From Deltaproteobacteria bacterium RIFCSPLOWO2_12_FULL_60_16 (GTDB lineage Bacteria > Desulfobacterota > Binatia > UBA9968), in assembly GCA_001798565.1 (NCBI GenBank), contig MGSR01000189.1, positions 4,541-10,155 on the forward strand: 5,615 bases of DNA. The letters run 5' to 3'. Shown piece by piece: positions 1 through 5,022 of the stretch (position 1 is the first letter of the stretch; each line of letters begins with the position of its first letter). Both the position numbers and the translations under genes were made by a program. The notes beneath the pieces were generated by a model, which saw only the letters and a list, made by a program, of their open reading frames with translations, searched no databases and had not been told where the DNA came from.

Positions 1-507
1 CTGCCCCTTCAGCTCCGCGGAGAGGGCGCTCAGCTCCTCCGCCATGAAGGTCTTGGCCAGAAAGGTCCCTCCCGGCCTGAGAAGCCGGCAGGCGACCTCC
101 AGGGCGGAGCGCACCAGCCCGATGGAGCGGCTGATATCGGCGTCGCGGATGCCGCTTAAGCGAGGCGAGAGATCCGACAGAACGCAGTCGGCTTGAGAAC
201 CCAGAAGTGCTAAGATTTCTTGCCGGCATTCCTCGGAGCCGACGTCCCCCTGGATAACGAGGACGTTTTCCTCGCGCAGCGGCTCGATGGGTTGGATATC
301 CACGCCGATGACCCTTCCCTTCTTTCCCGCCAGCCGGGCGGCGACCTGAAGCCATCCGCCGGGAGCGGCGCCGAGATCGACCACCCGATCACCCGGCCTG
401 ATCAGGTGAAAGCGCTGGTTGAGCTCCAATAGCTTGTAGGCCGCCCGCGAGCGATAACCCTCGCTTTTCGCCCTGCGATAGAGGGCATCCTTCGGTTGGT
501 AGATCAT
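1..507 (-). CDS. rlmE: RlmE (RrmJ/FtsJ) 23S rRNA 2'-O-methyltransferase, partial (C-terminus beyond left edge)
   Basis: This cytoplasmic SAM-dependent enzyme methylates the 2'-O of U2552 in 23S rRNA late in 50S subunit assembly. The reading frame is open from the ATG at 507 to the left edge, giving 169 codons; E. coli RlmE has 209 residues, so about 30-40 are missing. Visible landmarks are the N-terminal RSRAAYKLLEL (19-29) with Lys25 as the first catalytic residue, the SAM-binding loop DLGAAPGGW (44-52), the acidic GVDI (68-71), SDLSP with Asp112 and the following LSGIRDAD, and GGTFLAKTF with Lys152. These match K38, D124 and K164 of the E. coli K-D-K-E tetrad; the final Glu lies outside the window. 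Compared with E. coli, the N-terminal extension is about 13 residues shorter. No in-frame start and no convincing Shine-Dalgarno lie upstream of 507. A terminator ends only 25 bases upstream, so the gene's own promoter is not obvious. Confidence 0.95.
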   Translation of the reverse strand, partial: MIYQPKDALYRRAKSEGYRSRAAYKLLELNQRFHLIRPGDRVVDLGAAPGGWLQVAARLAGKKGRVIGVDIQPIEPLREENVLVIQGDVGSEECRQEILALLGSQADCVLSDLSPRLSGIRDADISRSIGLVRSALEVACRLLRPGGTFLAKTFMAEELSALSAELKGQ

Positions 508-516
508 AACGCGAGC

Positions 517-532
517 CGCGGCAGGCGCCGCG
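517..532 (-). promoter_or_regulatory. GC-rich hairpin in the rlmE leader
   Basis: A perfect 6-bp stem (CGCGGC paired with GCCGCG) with a 4-base loop lies between the T-tract of the upstream terminator and the rlmE start, ending 9 bases before the ATG. It occupies the place where a Shine-Dalgarno would sit, and none is seen. Its effect on translation is inferred only; GC-rich DNA makes short stems like this by chance. Confidence 0.3.
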
Positions 533-571
533 AAAAAAAAGCCCAGCCGTCCGTGCCCGGCTGGGCTTTTT
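533..571 (-). terminator. Rho-independent terminator of the OmpA-like gene
   Basis: A 9-bp perfect stem (GCCCAGCCG at 541-549 paired with CGGCTGGGC at 558-566) closes an 8-base loop. On the minus strand it is followed by eight consecutive T (540 to 533) and preceded by an A-run, the classic intrinsic terminator form. It begins about 20 bases after the stop codon of the OmpA-like gene. The plus strand also has five T after the stem, so it could act in both directions, though no plus-strand gene in view needs it. Confidence 0.92.
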
Positions 572-592
572 CACATTCACCCAAGCGCTCCG

Positions 593-1354
593 TCAAGGAG
601 TTGTCACTCTAAACTCCACCCGGCGATTGACCGCGCGCGCCCAGTCTGTCTTGTCGTCGACGACCGGCTTCGACTCCCCGAAGCTGGCGACCGACATGCG
701 GGCGGACTCGACTCCCAGCTGCGCCAGCTCCTTCATCACCCGCTCCGCGCGCCGCAGCCCGAGCCGCTGGTTATATTCGTCGCTCCCGATATAATCGGCA
801 TGTCCTTCAATGACAACGAGGATATCTGATTTTTCCTTTAGCTTTTGGGAGGTCAGGTAAACTCTGCCTTTACCCCAATCCGTCAGCTCAGAAGAGTTAA
901 AACGAAAAGCGACATCCGGAAAAACGACCCTTTCTACCTCGACGATCTTCGGCACTTCTTTGAGCACGGTCTTCTCTACGGTGACCTCTTTTACGGTCAC
1001 CCGCTCCGCGATCGGCTCGGCGCGCACAACCCTCTTGGGCGCCTCAAAGGCCTGCATAGGCTTTCGCTTGGAAACGCCAAATTCATAGATCGGCTGCGCC
1101 TCGGCGAACATGGGCGGGTGCGGCCTATGGCCGGAAACATACTCGGTCTCCGGGGTGGCGCTCACTAAAGAGTGAAACGGTCTGGCGGCAACCCACTCCA
1201 GTAGAAGACCGAACGGATGGACGATATAGCCCACCACCCTGAGAGGATGGGATTGGCTGTCGTCGTATTCGTCCGCTGCGGCAAGCCGCGGCGCCGTAAA
1301 GAGACAAACCGACAAAAGCAATAACGAAACAGCGGATAGCTTAGAGCTTTTCAT
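593..1354 (-). CDS. Exported OmpA-domain peptidoglycan-binding protein
   Basis: The 253-residue product has a typical signal peptide: basic start MKSSK, hydrophobic core about 8-20, and a likely signal peptidase I site after LAAA (24-27). Residues about 36-66 carry a distinctive segment, HPLR then HPFGLLLEW then RPFHSLVS, which I recall from hypothetical envelope proteins of environmental lineages. Residues 119-144 form a Val/Lys/Glu-rich linker with VTVKE-like repeats. Residues about 146-250 are an OmpA C-terminal domain: RFNSSEL, GHADYIGSDEYN (184-195), LGLRRAE and NRRVEF (243-248). Asp187 and Arg202 match the E. coli OmpA residues Asp271 and Arg286, which bind diaminopimelate. There is no eight-strand barrel, and Cys17 is not in a good lipobox because Val precedes it. 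The protein probably sits in the periplasm and binds peptidoglycan. The ATG at 1354 is chosen over an in-frame GTG at 1369 because AGGAGGG (1365-1359) lies between them. It appears monocistronic, between its own promoter and terminator. Confidence 0.9.
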   Translation of the reverse strand: MKSSKLSAVSLLLLSVCLFTAPRLAAADEYDDSQSHPLRVVGYIVHPFGLLLEWVAARPFHSLVSATPETEYVSGHRPHPPMFAEAQPIYEFGVSKRKPMQAFEAPKRVVRAEPIAERVTVKEVTVEKTVLKEVPKIVEVERVVFPDVAFRFNSSELTDWGKGRVYLTSQKLKEKSDILVVIEGHADYIGSDEYNQRLGLRRAERVMKELAQLGVESARMSVASFGESKPVVDDKTDWARAVNRRVEFRVTTP

Positions 1355-1358
1355 AGAG

Positions 1359-1365
1359 CCCTCCT
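1359..1365 (-). promoter_or_regulatory. Ribosome binding site setting the OmpA-like start
   Basis: AGGAGGG on the minus strand is a near-perfect Shine-Dalgarno ending 4 bases before the ATG at 1354 (5 bases if AGGAGG is taken as the core). It falls inside the alternative GTG-started extension, so it argues for the shorter 253-residue protein. Confidence 0.85.
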
Positions 1366-1378
1366 GCACTATTTCGAA

Positions 1379-1388
1379 AAAACGTTTT
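1379..1388. promoter_or_regulatory. Perfect 10-bp palindrome at the transcription start region
   Basis: AAAACGTTTT is its own reverse complement. It lies immediately downstream of the -10 box of the OmpA-like gene's promoter, covering the expected start of transcription near 1382. The position would suit an operator, but A/T-rich palindromes of this length are also common by chance near promoters. Confidence 0.25.
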
Positions 1389-1418
1389 ATTATAAGTTTT
1401 AGCCTGCCCTTTTGTCAA
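1389..1418 (-). promoter_or_regulatory. Consensus sigma-70-type promoter of the OmpA-like gene
   Basis: The minus strand reads TTGACA (1418-1413), an 18-base spacer, then TATAAT (1394-1389): a full match to both housekeeping hexamers with near-optimal spacing. Transcription would begin around 1382, leaving a leader of about 28 bases that contains the strong Shine-Dalgarno. Constitutive high expression is inferred, as expected for an envelope structural protein. Confidence 0.85.
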
Positions 1419-1496
1419 ACGGTCCAACGAGCAGCCTAAATTGAGGGAATTTCACGCATCAAAGAACCCACTGACCCATTGCTTTTGGCGCGCGAG

Positions 1497-1531
1497 GTGA
1501 GTCCCCTCACGAGTCCCCGACGAGGAGTCGG
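1497..1531. repeat. Small direct repeats and hairpins in the divergent intergenic region
   Basis: GAGTCCCC occurs twice in direct orientation, 12 bases apart (1499-1506 and 1511-1518), and a partial copy GAGTCGG ends at 1531. The same stretch folds into two small stems: GTGAG/CTCAC (1497-1501 with 1506-1510) and CCGAC/GTCGG (1517-1521 with 1527-1531). It lies just upstream of the transporter's promoter candidate, where a regulator could bind. The rest of 1370-1582 shows no gene; the only other structure noted is a weak AAATT/AATTT inverted pair (1438-1442, 1448-1452). Confidence 0.3.
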
Positions 1532-1538
1532 CAAATCC

Positions 1539-1567
1539 TTGTAAAAGCGGGGTAGCTGGGCTATTAA
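1539..1567 (+). promoter_or_regulatory. Candidate promoter of the MFS-hydratase operon
   Basis: TTGTAA (1539-1544) and TATTAA (1562-1567) each match four of six consensus bases with an ideal 17-base spacer. Transcription would start near 1574, only about 9 bases before the ATG, giving an almost leaderless message. That fits the lack of a Shine-Dalgarno there, but the match is moderate. Confidence 0.35.
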
Positions 1568-1582
1568 AAAAAGATCTTTCAG

Positions 1583-2836
1583 ATGGCTAGAGTCGAGCAG
1601 CTTAGGGAAAAGTGGAGGGAGCTGAGGGAGACGGATTCCCTCCTGTGGCTCATTACCCTGGGTCATACCTTCACGCACTGGTGCCCCGCGACCTTCTATC
1701 TCTTGCTCCCTTTTCTGGTCCGCGAGCTGGACCTGACCTACAGCCAGGCGGGTTTTCTCATCACCGTCCGGGCGGTAGCGAATCTCGCTGTCAATATCCC
1801 TTCAGGCATCATCGTCGACATGATCGGTCGCAGAGGGCTGCTCATGGCCCTGGCTTTGGCTTGGACCGGCATACCGTACTTCATGGTCGGGCTGAGTTAC
1901 AGCTACTTCTGGGTGGTCTTATTCATGGCTTTCGTCGGGGTAGGCAACTACCTGTGGCACCCGGCGGCCATGTCGACGCTATCTGAAAAATACCCGGGCA
2001 GACGGGGATTCGCCATAGCCATCCATGCCATCGGTCCCAACATCGGAGAAAGCATCGCCCCCCTTCTGGTCGGGGTGCTTTTGCTTTTCTTATCCTGGCG
2101 CACTGTTCTCTTCGTCAACCTGGTTCCCGGTATTGTGATCGCTTTCATTCTTTGGAAATTTCTTTTCGGCAGGCTGGAGCCGCGCGCCGCGGCAAGCAGG
2201 GGCCTTTCGTTCCAGGACTATCTTACCGGCATAAAAAAGGCGGCGCAAAACCCGAGCATCCTGCTGCTCGTTTTCGTGGCGGGCATGCGCTCGATGACGC
2301 AGCAGGGATTGCACACCTTTCTTCCTATTTACCTCACGAACCATTTAGGTCTTTCCAGCGCCCTGGCGGGCCTTTACCTCTCGATTACCCAAACTGCCGG
2401 AATGATAGGAACGCCGATCGCAGGAACTATTTCAGACCGAAGCGGAAGAAAGCGCGTCTTGACGGCAGGCCTGCTCTCGACCAGCGTGGTTCTCTTCGTC
2501 CTCGCCTATTTCCAAGCGACCTGGCTGTTCATTACGGCGCTCGCGTTCTTGGGCTTTTTTCTCTACGCGGTAAGGCCCGTTATCTGGGCATGGGTTTTGG
2601 ACCTGGGCCCTAAGGAGCTGGGGGGAAGCATGGTGAGTTTTTTTTCCGGCTCCCAGTCGCTATTCAGCTCTCTATCGCCCGTGATCTGCGGCTTCATCGC
2701 TGATCGCTGGGGCATTTTGGCGGCTTTTTACTTTCTTGCCGGCACGGTTTTCCTGGCCAACTTTGCCGTTCTTGCTATCCGTGAAGAGAAGAAACCGGCT
2801 CCGGCTATCGTCGAAGAGCCCGCCGAGGTCTCCTAA
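1583..2836 (+). CDS. MFS transporter, fosmidomycin-resistance (Fsr)-like
   Basis: This 417-residue inner-membrane carrier has about 12 hydrophobic segments (roughly 19-43, 55-75, 85-105, 108-125, 143-168, 172-193, 224-250, 258-281, 290-308, 314-334, 350-372, 378-399), the usual MFS size and layout. The loop 2-3 signature GIIVDMIGRRG (75-85) has a counterpart in the second half, GTISDRSGRKR (281-291). Helix 1 (LGHTFTHW) and the LWHPAAMS segment (124-131) followed by GRRGFAIAIHAIGPNIG line up with the LSHLLND and FHPE/GRHGLAQS regions I remember from E. coli Fsr, so I place it nearer that group than sugar carriers. The substrate is unknown: export of a toxic compound or uptake of an organic acid are both possible. 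The C-terminal tail (about 400-417) is charged and Pro/Glu-rich. ATG 1583 is the first possible start because an in-frame TAA lies at 1565; no Shine-Dalgarno precedes it. The hydratase gene follows after 14 bases, indicating an operon. Confidence 0.9.
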   Translation: MARVEQLREKWRELRETDSLLWLITLGHTFTHWCPATFYLLLPFLVRELDLTYSQAGFLITVRAVANLAVNIPSGIIVDMIGRRGLLMALALAWTGIPYFMVGLSYSYFWVVLFMAFVGVGNYLWHPAAMSTLSEKYPGRRGFAIAIHAIGPNIGESIAPLLVGVLLLFLSWRTVLFVNLVPGIVIAFILWKFLFGRLEPRAAASRGLSFQDYLTGIKKAAQNPSILLLVFVAGMRSMTQQGLHTFLPIYLTNHLGLSSALAGLYLSITQTAGMIGTPIAGTISDRSGRKRVLTAGLLSTSVVLFVLAYFQATWLFITALAFLGFFLYAVRPVIWAWVLDLGPKELGGSMVSFFSGSQSLFSSLSPVICGFIADRWGILAAFYFLAGTVFLANFAVLAIREEKKPAPAIVEEPAEVS

Positions 2837-2850
2837 TCGCAGGGCTTCAC

Positions 2851-3612
2851 ATGAGCATCCTGCTGGAAAAAAGGGACGAGACGGCTTTCCTGACCCTCGA
2901 CCGCCCTCCCTTGAACGTGCTCGACCTGTCGGCGCTGCGGCAGCTACAGGCCGCGCTGGACAGCCTGCGCGCGGACGAAGCCGTAGATTTTCTCGTTATT
3001 CGCGGCGGCGGGGAGCGGGCTTTTTCGGCCGGCGTGGATGTCAAGGACCACACCCGCGACAAAGTCCCGGAAATGCTGGAGGTCGTGCACGGCGCTATCC
3101 GAACCCTTTTGTCCCTGCCTCAAATCACCATCGCCCGGGTGCGCGGGGCGTGCCTGGGCGGGGGCTGTGAGATTGCCAGCTCCTGCGACTTCATCCTGGC
3201 CTCGGAAGAAAGCTTTTTTGCCACGCCGGAGATCCAGGTCGGCTGTTATCCGCCCGTGGCGCTGGCGCGCTTCCCGTCCCAGATCGGCTATCATCGGGCC
3301 GTGGAGATGATCCTCACCGGACGGCGTATCCCGGCCCGCGAGGCCGCGGCGATCGGGCTGATCAACCGCGCGCTCCCGGCAGCCGGGCTGGACGCGGCCG
3401 TGCAAGAGTTGCTTGCGGAGCTCCGAGGAAAGAGCCGCGCGGTGCTGCGCCTCACGCTCAAGGGATTGCGCGAGCTCACGCTCAAGGGTTTTTCCGAGCG
3501 TCTGGCCAGATCCGAAGAGATCTATCTTAAAGAACTGTTGCAGACAGATGACGTCGAGGAAGGGGTGCGCGCCTTCCTGGAAAAGAGAAAACCCGCCTGG
3601 CGCCACCGCTAG
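2851..3612 (+). CDS. Enoyl-CoA hydratase/isomerase family protein, dienoyl-CoA hydratase (Dch)-like
   Basis: This is a 253-residue crotonase-fold protein, a normal length for the family. The first oxyanion-hole segment is ERAFSAGVDVKDHT (55-68) and the second is GACLGGGCEIASSCD (99-113). Glu107 (GGGCE) and Glu127 (TPEI) align with the two catalytic glutamates of rat crotonase (E144 and E164), so hydration of an enoyl-CoA double bond is chemically plausible. Two details set it apart from fatty-acid crotonases: AGVDVKDHT followed by PEMLEVVH, and GCYPPVALARFP where crotonase has a PGAGGTQRL-type sequence. From memory these resemble cyclohexa-1,5-diene-1-carbonyl-CoA hydratases and their uncharacterised environmental relatives, but substrate assignment is inference. 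The ATG has a modest AGGG (2841-2844) 6 bases upstream. It is cotranscribed with the MFS carrier and faces the cox-like operon tail to tail. Confidence 0.9.
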   Translation: MSILLEKRDETAFLTLDRPPLNVLDLSALRQLQAALDSLRADEAVDFLVIRGGGERAFSAGVDVKDHTRDKVPEMLEVVHGAIRTLLSLPQITIARVRGACLGGGCEIASSCDFILASEESFFATPEIQVGCYPPVALARFPSQIGYHRAVEMILTGRRIPAREAAAIGLINRALPAAGLDAAVQELLAELRGKSRAVLRLTLKGLRELTLKGFSERLARSEEIYLKELLQTDDVEEGVRAFLEKRKPAWRHR

Positions 3613-3649
3613 CCGAGGCGCCGACGTCCCGCGACTTTGGAGAGGCTAG
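3609..3649. repeat. Short inverted repeat spanning the convergent stop codons
   Basis: CTAGCC (3609-3614) and GGCTAG (3644-3649) are exact reverse complements. Each contains the TAG stop of one of the two converging genes. The 29-base loop and lack of a long T-run make it a poor intrinsic terminator, so how the two converging operons end is unclear. It may be chance. Confidence 0.25.
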
Positions 3650-4098
3650 TTTCCGGCCAACTGCTTCTTGATGTTTTCGACAAACTCCCGCAGCATCTGA
3701 TCGGCCTTCTTGCGAATGATCGGCTGGCCGAACTCACCGATCTTGCCCAGGATATTGACGTCGGTCTCGACCACCAGCTCCGTCTCTTTGGGGCCGAGCT
3801 CCTTGAGCTCCATGCTGGTCCTGCCCTTGACCGCCCCGGCAGCCATCCGGTCGCTCGCCTCCGCCTTTAAGGCCGCGCGCCAGTTGGCGCGGTCGCGCTG
3901 CTCCAGCGTGATCTTCCCCTGCAGGCTGAGCGAAATCGGACCGACGCGAACCTTGAGCGTTCCCTGATAGGTGGTGTCATCGAGCTGGGTGACGGTTTCC
4001 ACCCCGGGAAGCGACTTGGCCACCCTGGGCACGTCCATGAGAAAGTCCCAGAGCAGCTCGCGCGCCGCGGGAATCATCGCGCGTTGACTGAACTTCAC
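3646..4098 (-). CDS. coxG: CoxG-like SRPBCC protein (carbon monoxide dehydrogenase subunit G family)
   Basis: This 150-residue protein matches the CoxG family of the START/SRPBCC fold. The family signatures appear in order: an N-terminal strand with PAARELLWDFL (10-20), VAKSLPGVETV (26-36; the family usually has LPGCE or IPGCE), VGPISLSLQGKITLEQRD (52-69), AAGAVKGRT (86-94), and TDVNILGKIGEFGQPIIRKKADQM (112-135) leading into a C-terminal amphipathic helix. CoxG proteins accompany molybdenum hydroxylases and have been linked to enzyme maturation, membrane recruitment and quinone handling. The protein ends soon after the helix, with no hydrophobic tail, so it is a short form without the C-terminal anchor of long CoxG proteins. 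The start is GTG at 4098, overlapping the TGA of the coxM-like gene in GTGA, with AGGAGGAGG just upstream; translational coupling is likely. It is the last gene of the S-M-G operon. Confidence 0.88.
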   Translation of the reverse strand: MKFSQRAMIPAARELLWDFLMDVPRVAKSLPGVETVTQLDDTTYQGTLKVRVGPISLSLQGKITLEQRDRANWRAALKAEASDRMAAGAVKGRTSMELKELGPKETELVVETDVNILGKIGEFGQPIIRKKADQMLREFVENIKKQLAGN

Positions 4099-5012
4099 TT
4101 CCTCCTCCTCTTCAACGGCTTGCGGCTTGGCTTCGCCTTGCTCTTCTTGGGCAGACTGTTCAAGGCCGCCTCCAGCGCGCGGCGCACAAAAACTCCCGCC
4201 ATCTCTCTCTTGTAGGCGGCCGAGCCGCGGAAGTCGCTCACCGGATCGACCAGCTGCTTCGCCTTTTCCGCGGCCTCACGCAGCGCCTCCGCTTTCACCG
4301 GCTGGCCCCGCAATATCGCCTCCGCCTCTCTGGCGCGGATCGGTGTGGTGCCGACGCTCCCGAGGGCGATACGCACCTCCGTGAAGGTTTTCCTGGCCTT
4401 GTCGAGGGTAAGCACTGCGGCGGCGGAAACCGTGGCGTAATCGTCCGCGGTGCGCGGCAGGAACTTGAGAAACGCCCCGCCGCTGTCAGGCGGCAGCCGA
4501 GGCACGAAGATCTCGGTAATGACCTCGTCGGGCTTCAGCACGGTCTCGTAGTAGTCGGTAAAAAAGCCGTCCAACGGGACGAGCCTGCTGCCGTTCGCCG
4601 AAGTCGCCTTGACGCTCGCCCCCAGCGCGATCAGGGTCGGCGGCGGGTCCTGGTTGGGATCGGCATGGGCCAAACCGCCGCCGACCGTTGCCATATTGCG
4701 CACGCGGATGGTGGCGACGCGCCGGTAGGTCTCGGCGAGGAGCGGGTTCTGGCGGCGCACCAGAGAAGAGGTTTCGACTTCACGGTGGGTCGTGAGACCG
4801 CCGATCTTAAGCCCGCCGTCTTTCTGGGCGATGCCGCTCAATCCGCGCACCGAGCGCAAGCTGACCAGGCAGGAGGGACGGACCAGACGCTGCTTCATCA
4901 TGATGATGAGAGCGGTGCCGCCGGCGACCAGCTTCGCCTCCGTGCCGAATTGCTTCAGTTCCTGGTGGACTTCTTTGATATTCTTAGGCGTCCGGTATTC
5001 AAAGGGTATCAT
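4095..5012 (-). CDS. coxM: FAD-binding medium subunit of a molybdenum hydroxylase (CoxM-like)
   Basis: This 305-residue flavoprotein belongs to the FAD-binding family of molybdopterin dehydrogenases and would take electrons from the [2Fe-2S] subunit and pass them to a quinone or other acceptor. Two FAD pyrophosphate-binding motifs are visible: AGGTALI (30-36; CO dehydrogenases typically have AGGHSL) and TVGGGLAHADPNQDP (109-123). Residues about 1-175 form the FAD domain; DDYATVSAAAVL (190-201) begins the C-terminal CO-dehydrogenase flavoprotein domain, ending near 283. Its single cysteine (Cys48) excludes the [4Fe-4S] insertion of 4-hydroxybenzoyl-CoA reductase HcrB. The last 20 residues are an unusual Lys/Arg tail ending KRRRK. 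The ATG has AAGGA 7 bases upstream, overlapping the coxS-like TAA. The stop overlaps the coxG start. The M role is well supported; CO as substrate is not, since the large subunit is absent here. Confidence 0.9.
   Translation of the reverse strand: MIPFEYRTPKNIKEVHQELKQFGTEAKLVAGGTALIIMMKQRLVRPSCLVSLRSVRGLSGIAQKDGGLKIGGLTTHREVETSSLVRRQNPLLAETYRRVATIRVRNMATVGGGLAHADPNQDPPPTLIALGASVKATSANGSRLVPLDGFFTDYYETVLKPDEVITEIFVPRLPPDSGGAFLKFLPRTADDYATVSAAAVLTLDKARKTFTEVRIALGSVGTTPIRAREAEAILRGQPVKAEALREAAEKAKQLVDPVSDFRGSAAYKREMAGVFVRRALEAALNSLPKKSKAKPSRKPLKRRRK
4101..4109 (-). promoter_or_regulatory. coxG ribosome binding site inside coxM (three AGG codons)
   Basis: The minus strand reads AGGAGGAGG, then AA, then the GTG start of the coxG-like gene. 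The same bases are three in-frame AGG arginine codons of the coxM-like gene, encoding RRR of its KRRRK end. The first AGGAGG (4109-4104) sits 5 bases from the GTG, an ideal Shine-Dalgarno distance, which supports the GTG as the true start. Confidence 0.8.
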
Positions 5013-5022
5013 GGCGTTGTCC

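Noticed and set aside
1336..1350. Lipoprotein lipobox around Cys17 of the OmpA-like protein (LLSVC)
   Set aside because: The residue before Cys is Val rather than Gly, Ala or Ser, and a better signal peptidase I site (LAAA) follows.
1367..1369. GTG as an upstream start of the OmpA-like protein
   Set aside because: The strong Shine-Dalgarno AGGAGGG lies downstream of it and points to the ATG at 1354. The signal peptide also begins normally there with MKSSK.
1545..1582. tRNA-like appearance of GCGGGGTAGCTGGGC near the MFS start
   Set aside because: Only a D-arm-like string is present. There is no matching acceptor stem, anticodon arm or T-arm within the required distance.
1436..1678. 80-codon minus-strand frame spanning the intergenic region and the start of the MFS gene
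   Set aside because: No ribosome binding site or recognisable motif, and it overlaps the secure transporter N-terminus.
2944..3606. Open frame of about 220 codons on the minus strand opposite the hydratase
   Set aside because: It is fully covered by the crotonase-family gene with both catalytic Glu. The antisense translation is low-complexity Arg/Gly/Gln-rich and lacks any motif.
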